NCBI GenBank assembly: GCA_038143535.1
Contig: JAYQMD010000001.1
Coordinates: 310,001 to 374,000 of the forward strand
Origin: UBA7446 sp038143535
GTDB lineage: Bacteria; Bacteroidota; Bacteroidia; Flavobacteriales; Flavobacteriaceae
DNA length: 64,000 bases
Reading direction: 5' to 3'
Made by a program: the position numbers and the translations under genes. The notes under the pieces are model-generated. The model saw only the letters and a program-made list of their open reading frames with translations. It had not been told where the DNA came from and did no database searches. How positions within the stretch are numbered: the stretch's first letter is position 1; the number at the start of each line of letters is the position of its first letter. This document shows, in pieces, positions 19,014 through 27,689 of the stretch.

Positions 19014-19806
19014 TGTCGAAAATCATTTTTTTTATTGTTTCAGCCCGAGGTATAACTACGCCATAGACATAATCCAGATTAGTCATGTCTTGAAATAGCG
19101 ATATGTGTATTTGGTAATAGTTGTCGTTTGTCGGGACAATAATTTCATTGATGACACCAAGGTCAATATGCTTTGGAAAAACAGCAGACATGCCTCCAGT
19201 AACAATGGTATCACCCACTTCTACGTGGGCAGCTAGGGGAACGTCTGACAGTATCATTTCTTTTGGATCGTTTCCGTTCCAATAGAGGCTTCCAAAATGA
19301 TTACTATTTTTAAGTTTTGCGTTTATACGCAGCGACTTATTTAGTAAGGAAATAACACTACTGGTTTCTTCATTGATTCTATTAACAATCCCAATGACTC
19401 CTTTTGCGGAAATAATCCCCATTTCCTTGTGGATACCGCTTTTTTTTCCGGCATTGAGCGTAATATGATTGTAGTTGAGCTGGATACTATTGCGGATGAC
19501 TTGAGCAGGAATTACTTCAAATGGAATGCTGTCTAGAAGTAGCACTTTACTTTGCTTATTGATAAGCTTTTCTAAAAGATATTGGTTGTCTTCAAGGAGC
19601 TGCTTATTATGCTTATCTCGTCTAAAGTAAGAAAAAACCTGATGACGGGCTTCAAAAAAAGGAGCTAGGGTAGCATTGTTAAATGCCTGAAAATTAGTGC
19701 GCTGGTAGTAGTGATTACGTGCCATGTAACGAAGGGACAACACTAGCAACAAAATAAACAGCAGTAGCGTTCTGTTTCGCAGTATGCCGTTCAGTAATTT
19801 TTGCAT
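19006..19806 (-). CDS. mreC: Rod-shape-determining protein MreC
   Basis: The protein has 266 residues: an N-terminal membrane anchor (about residues 12-28), a short coiled coil, and the periplasmic beta domains with KSGIHKEMGIISAKGVIGIVNRI and the GDTIVTGGMSAVFPKHIDLGVI repeat typical of MreC. It links cytoplasmic MreB to the periplasmic synthases. It lies 8 nt downstream of mreB in the operon. Confidence 0.95.
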   Translation of the reverse strand: MQKLLNGILRNRTLLLFILLLVLSLRYMARNHYYQRTNFQAFNNATLAPFFEARHQVFSYFRRDKHNKQLLEDNQYLLEKLINKQSKVLLLDSIPFEVIPAQVIRNSIQLNYNHITLNAGKKSGIHKEMGIISAKGVIGIVNRINEETSSVISLLNKSLRINAKLKNSNHFGSLYWNGNDPKEMILSDVPLAAHVEVGDTIVTGGMSAVFPKHIDLGVINEIIVPTNDNYYQIHISLFQDMTNLDYVYGVVIPRAETIKKMIFDNE

Positions 19807-19814
19807 TTGTTACA

Positions 19815-20843
19815 CTACTTTATCAAAACAGACTTATATCGTTCAATATTTTTGAGCACAGTGCCTGTTCCTCGAACTACAGCGCGAAGCGGATCTTCTG
19901 CAATAAAAATGGGGAGTTCTGTTTTTTGAGATAGTCTTTTGTCAAGGCCTCGCAGCATAGAACCACCACCGGCAAGATACACGCCTGTGTTGTAAATATC
20001 CGCCGCTAGTTCCGGAGGCGTTTGCGCAAGTGTTTCCATAACAGAATCCTCGATTCTGATAATGGATTTATCAAGTGCTTTGTGAATTTCTCGATGAGAA
20101 ATAAGAATTTCTTTTGGCTTACCCGTTAACAAATCGCGTCCTTGAACAGACATGTCTTCGGGCGGGTTTTCTAGTTCTTCGGTTGCAGATCCAATGCTAA
20201 TTTTGACACGCTCTGCGGTACGCTCACCAACAAACAAGTTGTGTTGAGTACGCATGTAGTAGATGATGTCGTTTGTAAAAACGTCACCCGCAATTTTAAC
20301 CGACTTATCACACACAATTCCAGAGAGGGCAATAACCGCAATTTCAGTGGTGCCACCCCCTATATCTACAATCATATTTCCTTTTGGCTGCATGATGTCA
20401 ACGCCAATACCAATGGCCGCTGCCATAGGTTCGTGAATCAAATAAACCTCCTTGCCATTAACACGTTCAGCAGATTCTCGAACGGCGCGCATCTCCACTT
20501 CAGTAATACCGGAGGGTATGCAAATTACCATACGAAGTGAAGGTGTAAAAAACCGCTTTTTGAGTGACGGGATGTTTCTGATGAACATACTGATCATTTG
20601 CTCTGAGGCATTAAAATCAGCAATAACGCCGTCTTTTAGTGGACGTATCGTCTTGATGTTTTCATGTGTTTTACCTTGCATTTGGTTGGCTTCTTGCCCT
20701 ACTGCAATAATTTTATTACTCCTTCTGTCCATAGCTACTATAGATGGACTGTCTACCACTACTTTATCATTGTGAATAATGAGGGTATTGGCAGTACCTA
20801 AGTCGATAGCTATTTCTTCAGTCAAAAAGTCAAAAAATCCCAT
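19815..20843 (-). CDS. mreB: Rod-shape-determining actin homologue MreB
   Basis: The protein has 342 residues with actin-fold nucleotide motifs: phosphate 1 in EIAIDLGTANTLI, phosphate 2 in MIVDIGGGTTEIAVIA, and adenosine in NTGVYLAGGGSMLRGLDKRL. It forms membrane-bound filaments that steer side-wall synthesis. It is the first gene of the mreBCD-mrdA-rodA operon, 30 nt downstream of purH, and may be co-transcribed with it. Confidence 0.97.
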   Translation of the reverse strand: MGFFDFLTEEIAIDLGTANTLIIHNDKVVVDSPSIVAMDRRSNKIIAVGQEANQMQGKTHENIKTIRPLKDGVIADFNASEQMISMFIRNIPSLKKRFFTPSLRMVICIPSGITEVEMRAVRESAERVNGKEVYLIHEPMAAAIGIGVDIMQPKGNMIVDIGGGTTEIAVIALSGIVCDKSVKIAGDVFTNDIIYYMRTQHNLFVGERTAERVKISIGSATEELENPPEDMSVQGRDLLTGKPKEILISHREIHKALDKSIIRIEDSVMETLAQTPPELAADIYNTGVYLAGGGSMLRGLDKRLSQKTELPIFIAEDPLRAVVRGTGTVLKNIERYKSVLIK

Positions 20844-20873
20844 GTAATTGGTATTGGTATGTAATATTACGAA

Positions 20874-22399
20874 TTAATGTTTAAAATGCCTTACACCAGT
20901 CATGACCATTGCCAAATTATTTCCATTGCAATAGTCAATACTCAATTGGTCTTTGATAGAACCTCCTGGTTGAATTACAGCTATAATACCTGCGTTATGT
21001 GCAATTTCAACACAATCTGGAAAAGGGAAGAAGGCATCACTAGCCATAACTGATCCAGTCAAATCAAAACCAAAATGCTTGGCTTTTTCAATGGACTGAT
21101 TTAGCGCATCTACTCTTGAAGTTTGTCCTGTTCCAGCGGCAAATAACTGCCCGTTTTTAGCCAAAACAATGGTGTTGGATTTGGTGTGTTTTGCAATTTT
21201 AGAAGCAAACAACAAATCGTTAATTTCCTGCGCAGTAGCTTTTCGTTCTGTGACTTCATTCAGCATAGACTTTCGTCTGTTGTACCGTCGCGTTCTTGAA
21301 GCAAATGTCCATTGAGGCAAGAGCGAACCAAAGTACTGGGTTGCGGATAGCTTTTTAAATCCAGCAAAATTCTGTTCTTTTTTTGTTTTAGTAATTCCAA
21401 GGCATTTGCCTCAAAAGCAGGTGCAATGACAACCTCACAGAAAAGTGTATTGATCTTTTCAGCAGTGGAGAGGTCTATAGTGGTGTTGGCAATAAGTACC
21501 CCACCGAAAGCAGATACTGGGTCAGCAGCGAGTGCGTCTGTATAGGCCTGTGATATGTTATCTCGCGTAGCCAAGCCACAAGGGTTGTTGTGTTTTAGGA
21601 TAGCAAAGGTTGGCGCATCGTCTTTAAATTCTGCCATCAACTCTACTGCTGCGTCAACGTCGAGGAGGTTGTTGTAAGAAAGTGCCTTTCCGCAATGTTT
21701 GAAAAACACCTCGTCAAAATCACCAAAGAAAGCTCCTTTTTGATGCGGGTTTTCGCCATATCGCAATTCCTTCCCCGTGTTGTAACTTAGTTTTAATGCG
21801 CCGTTGCCTTTATCAAAAAAGTTAAAAATATGGGTGTCGTAGTGTGATGACACGCGGAACGCATTTGCGGCAAATTGTTTACGGTCTGATAGTTCCGTTT
21901 TTCCGTTTTTCCTTTCAAGTAGCGCCAGAAACGCATCGTAATCACTCACCGACGATACGCACAAGACGTCTTTGTAGTTTTTGGCAGCAGCACGAATAAG
22001 TGAAATTCCGCCGATGTCTATTTTTTCAATAATGTCTGTTTCAGATGCGCCTGATTTGACGGTATCTTCAAAAGGATATAAGTCCACCAATACAATATCT
22101 AAATGGGGTATGTTGTATTGCGCCAATTCTTGCTGGTCGTTATCATTTGACCTTCGATTGAGAATACCGCCAAACACCTTAGGGTGCAAAGTCTTAACAC
22201 GACCACCCAAAATAGAAGGGTATGAAGTCAAATCCTCGACTTGAAGTACAGGAACACCCTGCGCTTCAATAAAGACAGCAGTTCCGCCAGTTGAGTAGAG
22301 TGTAATACCCAATTCGTGCATTTTGGTAACGATGGGCGCAAGCCCCTCTTTGTTGAATACAGAAATAAGGGCGGATTTGGCTTGAATAGCGTCTTGCAT
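20874..22399 (-). CDS. purH: Bifunctional AICAR transformylase / IMP cyclohydrolase, frameshifted
   Basis: This enzyme carries out the last two steps of IMP synthesis. The N-terminal MGS-like cyclohydrolase domain (SALISVFNKEGLAPIV, LYSTGGTAVFIEAQGV, GGRVKTLHPKVFGGIL) and the C-terminal transformylase domain (LKHNNPCGLAT, then ASDAFFPFPDCVEIAHNAG and IKDQLSIDYCN) are both complete. The frame breaks near 21271-21273. The upstream frame reads TTDESLC and stops; the next frame resumes KSMLNEVTERKATAQEIN. One base is missing from an A run (T run on the plus strand). Corrected length is about 508 residues, the normal PurH size. This is probably a sequencing error in an essential gene. Confidence 0.94.
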
Positions 22400-22440
22400 G
22401 AAAGAAAAATTGAAAGAACAAAAGTAGGAATTTTATCTCA

Positions 22441-22911
22441 CTAAAAGTTCATTTCTGAACGCAATAAATAAGTAGCAACCAGACGGTTTACTTCCACTAA
22501 AAAGGCCTCATCTTTATCGTCAAAGGCACAGGCTGTGTTGGAATCTATATCAATTTGCCCCACATTTTTCCCTTCTATAAAAAGCGGCACCACAATTTCA
22601 GACTTCACATCTATACTACAGGCAATATAGTTGTCTTGCTCAGACACGTCGTCTACCACAAAGTTTCGGTTACTTAGAGCAACCTGACCGCAGATTCCTT
22701 TTCCATACGGGATTACGGTATGGTCTGTTGGTTTTCCAGCAAATGCTTTTAGGTGGAGTTCTTTTTTTTCGGGTTTGTGAAAATAGAATCCTACCCAATC
22801 GTAAGCAGGGAATTTTTGCTGTATTTCAGCACAAACCCATTCCAACAACTCTTGTGGCTTTGGATTTTGGTGTAAACGTTGGGCAATATGTTTAAGTAGG
22901 GATTTGTACAT
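22441..22911 (-). CDS. GAF-domain protein, resembling free methionine-R-sulfoxide reductase
   Basis: The protein is a single GAF domain of 156 residues. YDWVGFYFHKPEKKELHLKAFAGKP, IPYGKGICGQVALSNRNFVVDDV and YIACSIDVKSEIVVPLF resemble fRMsr enzymes. Two of the three cysteines typical of that family are present (in GICG and YIACS). The upstream one is replaced in AFAGKPTDHTV, so activity cannot be assumed. Its start codon directly follows the T tract of the groESL terminator, so expression may depend on read-through or an unseen promoter. Confidence 0.8.
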   Translation of the reverse strand: MYKSLLKHIAQRLHQNPKPQELLEWVCAEIQQKFPAYDWVGFYFHKPEKKELHLKAFAGKPTDHTVIPYGKGICGQVALSNRNFVVDDVSEQDNYIACSIDVKSEIVVPLFIEGKNVGQIDIDSNTACAFDDKDEAFLVEVNRLVATYLLRSEMNF

Positions 22912-22937
22912 AAAAAAACTGCCCCGTTAAGGGGCAG
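22912..22937 (-). terminator. Rho-independent terminator of groESL
   Basis: On the minus strand, the stem CTGCCCC / GGGGCAG with a 5-nt loop is followed by seven T residues. It lies 17 nt after the groEL stop. Confidence 0.88.
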
Positions 22938-22953
22938 CATAATAATAGATTAT

Positions 22954-24591
22954 TTACATCATGCCTGGCATGCCTCCACCACCCATAGGCGGCATAGCGG
23001 CAGCTGGCGAATCTTCTTTAATGTCGACCAATGCACATTCCGTAGTTAGGATCATCCCAGCTACAGAAGCAGCATTTTCAAGTGCAATTCGCGTAACTTT
23101 TTTGGGATCAATGATTCCTTTTTCGTGCATGTTACCATAGGTATTTGTTTTGGCATCGTATCCAAAGTTGTTTTCGCCCTCTATGACTTTGGCAACAACT
23201 ACAGAACCTTCACCGCCTGCATTTCCAACAATGGTGCGTAGGGGTGACTCAATGGCTTTAGCGACGATTTGAACACCAGTTTGCTCATCCGCATTTTCGC
23301 TTTTGAGTTTACTCAAGCTTTGCAGCGCTTGTAGCAGTGCTACACCACCTCCAGAAACGATACCTTCTTCAACGGCAGCTCTTGTTGCGTGTAGCGCATC
23401 GTCAACGCGATCCTTTTTCTCTTTCATCTCAACTTCGGAAGCTGCACCTACATAAAGTACCGCAACACCTCCAGAAAGCTTGGCAAGTCGCTCTTGTAGC
23501 TTTTCTTTATCGTAGTCAGAAGTTGAAGCCTCAATTTGAGACTTGATTTGATTGACACGTGCTTTGATATCATTTTTGTTGCCAGCGCCATTCACAACTG
23601 TGGTGTTGTCTTTGTCTATTGTTACCTTTTCAGCGGTACCTAACATATCAATGGTAGCGTTTTCAAGCGTAAACCCACGGTCCTCGGAAATTACCGTTCC
23701 TCCAGTCAGTATAGCAATGTCTTCTAGCATGGCTTTTCTTCTGTCGCCAAAACCGGGTGCTTTAACAGCAGCTATTTTGAGTGAACCGCGAAGTTTGTTG
23801 ACCACAAGTGTAGCCAAGGCCTCTCCGTCTACGTCTTCTGCGATCACCACAAGGGGTTTGCCGCTTTGCGCAACAGGCTCTAAAACAGGAAGCAAGTCCT
23901 TCATGGTAGAAATCTTTTTGTCATACAAAAGTATGTGTGGCGATTCCATGTCCGCTTCCATTTTGTCTGAATTGGTAACAAAGTAGGGGGATATATAACC
24001 ACGGTCAAATTGCATGCCTTCCACAATGTCAACTGTTGTATCAGTTCCTTTGGCTTCTTCAACTGTGATAACACCTTCTTTGCCAACTTTTTCAAAAGCC
24101 GCCGTAATCAACTCACCGATTGTGGCGTCGTTGTTGGCTGAAATGGATGCTACTTGTTTGATTTTTTCAGAAGAGTTGCCCACTTCAACAGCTTGCTTGT
24201 TTAGGTCAGTAACTATGGCTTCAACAGCTTTATCAATGCCGCGCTTTAGGTCCATAGGATTGGCGCCAGCAGCAACATTTTTAAGCCCTTCTTTAACAAT
24301 GGCTTGGGCAAGTATGGTTGCCGTAGTTGTTCCATCACCAGCTAGGTCGTTGGTTTTGGAAGCTACTTCTTTTACCATTTGCGCACCCATGTTTTCAAGG
24401 GCATCTTCAAGCTCTACTTCTTTTGCAACACTAACACCATCTTTGGTTACCTGGGGGCCACCAAAAGATTTGCCAATTATTACGTTTCGGCCTTTTGGCC
24501 CAAGCGTTACTTTAACTGCGTCAGCAAGTGCGTCAACACCGCGCTTTAATCCGTCGCGTGCTTCTATATCAAATTGAATTTTCTTTGCCAT
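22954..24591 (-). CDS. groL: Chaperonin GroEL, 60 kDa subunit
   Basis: This 545-residue ATP-dependent folding chaperone has the standard length. It has the nucleotide-binding VTLGPKGRNVIIGKSFG and AGDGTTTATILAQAI motifs, the apical-domain segments, and the C-terminal Gly/Met tail PMGGGGMPGMM. It forms an operon with groES, 10 nt upstream. A strong terminator follows. I see no CIRCE operator upstream of groES. Confidence 0.98.
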   Translation of the reverse strand: MAKKIQFDIEARDGLKRGVDALADAVKVTLGPKGRNVIIGKSFGGPQVTKDGVSVAKEVELEDALENMGAQMVKEVASKTNDLAGDGTTTATILAQAIVKEGLKNVAAGANPMDLKRGIDKAVEAIVTDLNKQAVEVGNSSEKIKQVASISANNDATIGELITAAFEKVGKEGVITVEEAKGTDTTVDIVEGMQFDRGYISPYFVTNSDKMEADMESPHILLYDKKISTMKDLLPVLEPVAQSGKPLVVIAEDVDGEALATLVVNKLRGSLKIAAVKAPGFGDRRKAMLEDIAILTGGTVISEDRGFTLENATIDMLGTAEKVTIDKDNTTVVNGAGNKNDIKARVNQIKSQIEASTSDYDKEKLQERLAKLSGGVAVLYVGAASEVEMKEKKDRVDDALHATRAAVEEGIVSGGGVALLQALQSLSKLKSENADEQTGVQIVAKAIESPLRTIVGNAGGEGSVVVAKVIEGENNFGYDAKTNTYGNMHEKGIIDPKKVTRIALENAASVAGMILTTECALVDIKEDSPAAAMPPMGGGGMPGMM

Positions 24592-24601
24592 GATATTGTT
24601 T

Positions 24602-24883
24602 TTATGAAATGATTCCTAGAATGTCGCTTTCGCGCATAATTATATAATCGCCACCGTCTAATTTTAATTCTGTACCAGCGTATTTACCATACAATACGGT
24701 ATCGCCCACCTGAACAGTGATGGCATCGTCTTTAGTCCCTGGTCCTGTAGCAACTACATTTCCTTTTTGTGGTTTTTCTTTGGCTGTATCGGGAATGATA
24801 ATTCCTGATGCAGTAGTCGTTTCTGCAGCTAGTGGTGCAATTACGACACGATCAGCTAAAGGTTTTATATTGATTGTACTCAT
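24602..24883 (-). CDS. groS: Co-chaperonin GroES
   Basis: This 93-residue lid subunit of the GroEL cage has the usual landmarks: IKPLADRVVIAPL at the start, the mobile loop ETTTASGIIIPDTAKEKPQKG, and the closing GDYIIMRESDILGII. It is first in the groESL operon. Confidence 0.98.
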   Translation of the reverse strand: MSTINIKPLADRVVIAPLAAETTTASGIIIPDTAKEKPQKGNVVATGPGTKDDAITVQVGDTVLYGKYAGTELKLDGGDYIIMRESDILGIIS

Positions 24884-24973
24884 GTCTATAATTTAATTTT
24901 TTAAAATATAGCATCAATTGTGCCACGGTAAAAAACTAGTAAAAGGAAGTCAAAAAACTGACAGCTTGACATT

Positions 24974-25330
24974 TTATTCTTCGCCGTCTGTTTGTGGTAA
25001 CTCGGGAATTTCTTCTGGAATTTCTTCTGGAATGGCTTCGGGAATGCTTTCCTCAATGGCTGCTTCATCAATAAGAGTAGACTCACTCGTAGTTGATGGT
25101 ATGCTAATCATGGAATTGGATATCAGAATAAGCACCAATAATAAGGCAGCAAGTACCCAAGTACTTTTGTCTAGAAAGTCGGTCGTTTTTTGAACGCCTC
25201 CAAGTTGTTGAGAGCTACCGCCAAATGCAGATGAAAGACCACCGCCTTTGGGGTTTTGAACCATAACCACTAGGATTAGCAAAAAGCAAACGATGATAGT
25301 TAGTACTAGAAAAATGGAAAATGTACTCAT
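24974..25330 (-). CDS. secG: Preprotein translocase subunit SecG with acidic repeat tail
   Basis: The protein has 118 residues and two membrane helices (about 4-22 and 57-75), with the conserved MVQNPKGGGLSSAFGG cytoplasmic loop between them. The C-terminal tail is rich in Glu, Pro and Ile and made of short IPEE-type units, encoded by a 12-bp tandem repeat. This tail is low complexity and probably cytoplasmic or dispensable. SecG assists SecYE in export. The gene begins 1 nt after the TPR gene ends. Confidence 0.93.
   Translation of the reverse strand: MSTFSIFLVLTIIVCFLLILVVMVQNPKGGGLSSAFGGSSQQLGGVQKTTDFLDKSTWVLAALLLVLILISNSMISIPSTTSESTLIDEAAIEESIPEAIPEEIPEEIPELPQTDGEE
25005..25052. repeat. 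12-bp tandem repeat inside secG
   Basis: Two exact copies of GGAATTTCTTCT (25005-25016 and 25017-25028) are followed by two degenerate copies (25029-25040 and 25041-25052). They encode the IPEE-like units of the SecG tail. Copy number could vary between strains. Confidence 0.75.
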
Positions 25331-25331
25331 A

Positions 25332-25943
25332 TTAACTTTGGTTTTGTGCTTTCTTTATTTCTTTAATTTGGTCTGCAAATAAACTACTTTTTTCTGGATA
25401 TTTCAATGCCAAAATCTCATAGGCGTTTATTGCGTTTTTAAATTTTCCTTGTTTGACATAGATCTTTGCCAAGGTCTCTGTCATCAGAGTTTTGTCGTCG
25501 AATTGCTGTTTTTGCGTGAGGTCAACTGATTTCTTTTGATCTTTTGTCAAACCAATTTTAGGGGTATCGGCGATAAATTTATCAATGAGCCGCTCTTGAT
25601 TTGTTTCTTTTGGCAGAGAATCATCTATTTGATGTAGCCAATCTACAAATGCCATCACCTCGTCTGCAGCATGACTTTGTTGCGCGAGAGTTACCCTTTC
25701 TGTTTCTCCGGCCGGCGATTTGATTAGGTGCAATCTGTTTTTGGTATGAACTGCGCAGGATGCCAAAAAAGAAGGTGCCTGCTTATGGGCGTGTTTTTCG
25801 GCAATTTGCCAACCCAAATGATGCAAGGCTTGAAAATAGGGATACTGCTGTGTAAGTGTTTCTATACGGCTTAGCGTTGCTTCTGGATCGTCGTGTCCTT
25901 GCTCACGTAGCTTTGTCAAATATGTACGTTCGCTGTTTACCAT
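25332..25943 (-). CDS. TPR-type protein between lptE and secG
   Basis: The protein has 203 residues and no signal peptide. The last 45 residues form a recognisable tetratricopeptide repeat (TETLAKIYVKQGKFKNAINAYEILALKYPEKSSLFADQI). The rest is helical and polar with no catalytic motif. It overlaps lptE by 7 nt and abuts secG. This conserved flavobacterial neighbourhood suggests a link to envelope protein assembly, but that is inference. Confidence 0.8.
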   Translation of the reverse strand: MVNSERTYLTKLREQGHDDPEATLSRIETLTQQYPYFQALHHLGWQIAEKHAHKQAPSFLASCAVHTKNRLHLIKSPAGETERVTLAQQSHAADEVMAFVDWLHQIDDSLPKETNQERLIDKFIADTPKIGLTKDQKKSVDLTQKQQFDDKTLMTETLAKIYVKQGKFKNAINAYEILALKYPEKSSLFADQIKEIKKAQNQS

Positions 25944-26443
25944 TTCGCCAACGATTCATTAAAAATATCTTGGGTAATACGCTCAAATAGTATTTCGTGT
26001 GCTTCAGATTGTATTGTTTGAACTTGCGTAGCGGCATCAAAATCATAGAAGAAACTAAACTTCTTCTCAAAGTCGTCTTCGTCGTTGAGGGTGTTAAAAT
26101 AACGCACGTTAACGCTCATGGTAAGTCTGTTTTGCGCTGCAGTTTCTTGCGCTGTTGCGGTCATGGGAGTCACTCGATAGCTTACAATCTCCCCTTCATA
26201 AATCAAATGGCCATTGACATTTGTCAAATCTAAGTTGGTTTGATTGAGCAACATTTCTTGGACAGCATTTGTAAAATCACGGTCAAGGCCTGGTTCAAAA
26301 ACGGAACCCACTTCATTGGCAGCATTATTTACAAAAAAGTTAACTTGCACGGTTTCCGCACCCTCTGGAATTGAAGCCCCCGTAAAGGAATAATACTTGC
26401 AACTCACCAGTAATACAAAAATCAAAACAACACTTTTCTTCAT
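25937..26443 (-). CDS. lptE: LPS-assembly lipoprotein LptE-like
   Basis: The protein has 168 residues with a lipoprotein signal, MKKSVVLIFVLLVSC then KYYSFTGASIPEGAETV. This opening is typical of the Bacteroidetes LptE family (LptE plugs the LptD barrel in the outer membrane). The ATG at 26443 is chosen because it begins the signal peptide; an upstream TTG reading is unlikely. The gene follows the sigma-54 activator by 1 nt. Confidence 0.87.
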   Translation of the reverse strand: MKKSVVLIFVLLVSCKYYSFTGASIPEGAETVQVNFFVNNAANEVGSVFEPGLDRDFTNAVQEMLLNQTNLDLTNVNGHLIYEGEIVSYRVTPMTATAQETAAQNRLTMSVNVRYFNTLNDEDDFEKKFSFFYDFDAATQVQTIQSEAHEILFERITQDIFNESLAKW

Positions 26444-26444
26444 A

Positions 26445-27689
26445 CTATTTATCCAAATCAAATTGTTTAATTTTTCGGTAGAGTGTGCGTTCCGAAATAC
26501 CCAATTCTGCTGCGGCAGCCTTTCTCCTGCCCTTGTTACGTTCCAATGCCTTGACGATAAGCTCTAGTTCTTTGTCTTGTAAAGATAAGGTTTCTGCCTC
26601 TTCAATCTCTTCTGCATATTCATATCTATCATTAAAATCCTGTTGAACGGGAGTGGCTGCATGCGTACTTTCTAAACGATAGGGTGTTTCTTCTTTGGTT
26701 TTGTCTCCGTATATTTTTTCAATTAACCCCTCGTGTTTGGCTTTTGCTTGATCCATGCTCGAGGTATTCATGAGCTCGTGTGTGAGTTTTTTTAGATCGT
26801 TGAGGTCAGCTTTCATGTCAAAAAGCACCTTGTACAGAATTTCACGCTCTGAAGAAAAATCACCACCGGATTCTTTTTGGTCAATAACCGCAGGCAGGTT
26901 AACACTTGCTGCAGGCAGATATTGAATGAGAATCTTCGCATTGATATTTCTTTCTTGTTCCAAAACAGAAAGCTGCTCGGCAATGTTGCGCAGTTGGCGG
27001 ATATTTCCAGCCCACTGCTGTTGCTCAAGTAAGGTCTGTGCTTTATCATCCAATCGTACGGTTGGCATGCGGTATTTTTGAGCAAAGTCAGCAGCAAACT
27101 TTCGAAACAATAAGTGAATATCTCCCTTTCTGTCTCTGAGCGAAGGTAGGTTGATTTCAACCGTACTTAGCCTGTAATATAAGTCTTCTCTAAATTTTCC
27201 TTTGTGAATGGCTTCAAGCATTTTGACATTTGTTGCTGCTACCACGCGAACATCCGTTTTTTGCACCTTTGAAGACCCTACTTTTAAAAATTCGCCATTT
27301 TCCAAAACCCGAAGTAGTCTTACTTGAGTAGATAGTGGAAGCTCTCCAACTTCATCCAAAAATATGGTGCCGCCATCGGCCACTTCAAAGTAACCACTAC
27401 GCGTTTGGGTGGCTCCTGTAAAAGCCCCTTTCTCGTGTCCAAACAATTCAGAATCTATGGTTCCCTCTGGGATAGCACCACAGTTAACTGCGATAAACTT
27501 TCCGTGTTTACGGTTCGACAATTGATGAATGATACGTGGAAACACTTCTTTACCCACACCAGATTCTCCCGTTACCAAAACCGAAATTTCTGTGGGCGCC
27601 ACACGGAGTGCTTTGCCAATGGCAAAATTGAGTTGGGGATCATTACCAATGATGCCAAAACGTTGTTTTATATTTTGAAGATTATCCAT
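26445..27689 (-). CDS. Sigma-54-dependent transcriptional activator without sensor domain
   Basis: The protein has about 414 residues. It begins almost directly with the AAA+ domain: Walker A GESGVGKE, the sigma-54-contacting GAFTGA loop, and Walker B GTIFLDEVGEL. The C-terminus is a Fis-type helix-turn-helix (RKAAAAELGISERTLYRKIKQF). There is no receiver, GAF or PAS domain, so control may come from expression level or a partner. The ATG at 27689 overlaps the end of miaB by 8 nt; a longer reading to 27713 is less likely. It is co-transcribed with miaB and lptE. Confidence 0.93.
   Translation of the reverse strand: MDNLQNIKQRFGIIGNDPQLNFAIGKALRVAPTEISVLVTGESGVGKEVFPRIIHQLSNRKHGKFIAVNCGAIPEGTIDSELFGHEKGAFTGATQTRSGYFEVADGGTIFLDEVGELPLSTQVRLLRVLENGEFLKVGSSKVQKTDVRVVAATNVKMLEAIHKGKFREDLYYRLSTVEINLPSLRDRKGDIHLLFRKFAADFAQKYRMPTVRLDDKAQTLLEQQQWAGNIRQLRNIAEQLSVLEQERNINAKILIQYLPAASVNLPAVIDQKESGGDFSSEREILYKVLFDMKADLNDLKKLTHELMNTSSMDQAKAKHEGLIEKIYGDKTKEETPYRLESTHAATPVQQDFNDRYEYAEEIEEAETLSLQDKELELIVKALERNKGRRKAAAAELGISERTLYRKIKQFDLDK

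Noticed and set aside
24014..24577. 187-residue open frame antisense to groEL
   Set aside because: Its composition is Ser/Ala/Thr-rich, as expected from the complement of a conserved gene; it has no start signals and no family resemblance.
25005..25052. Short CRISPR-like array
   Set aside because: The repeats are contiguous 12-mers without spacers and lie inside secG.
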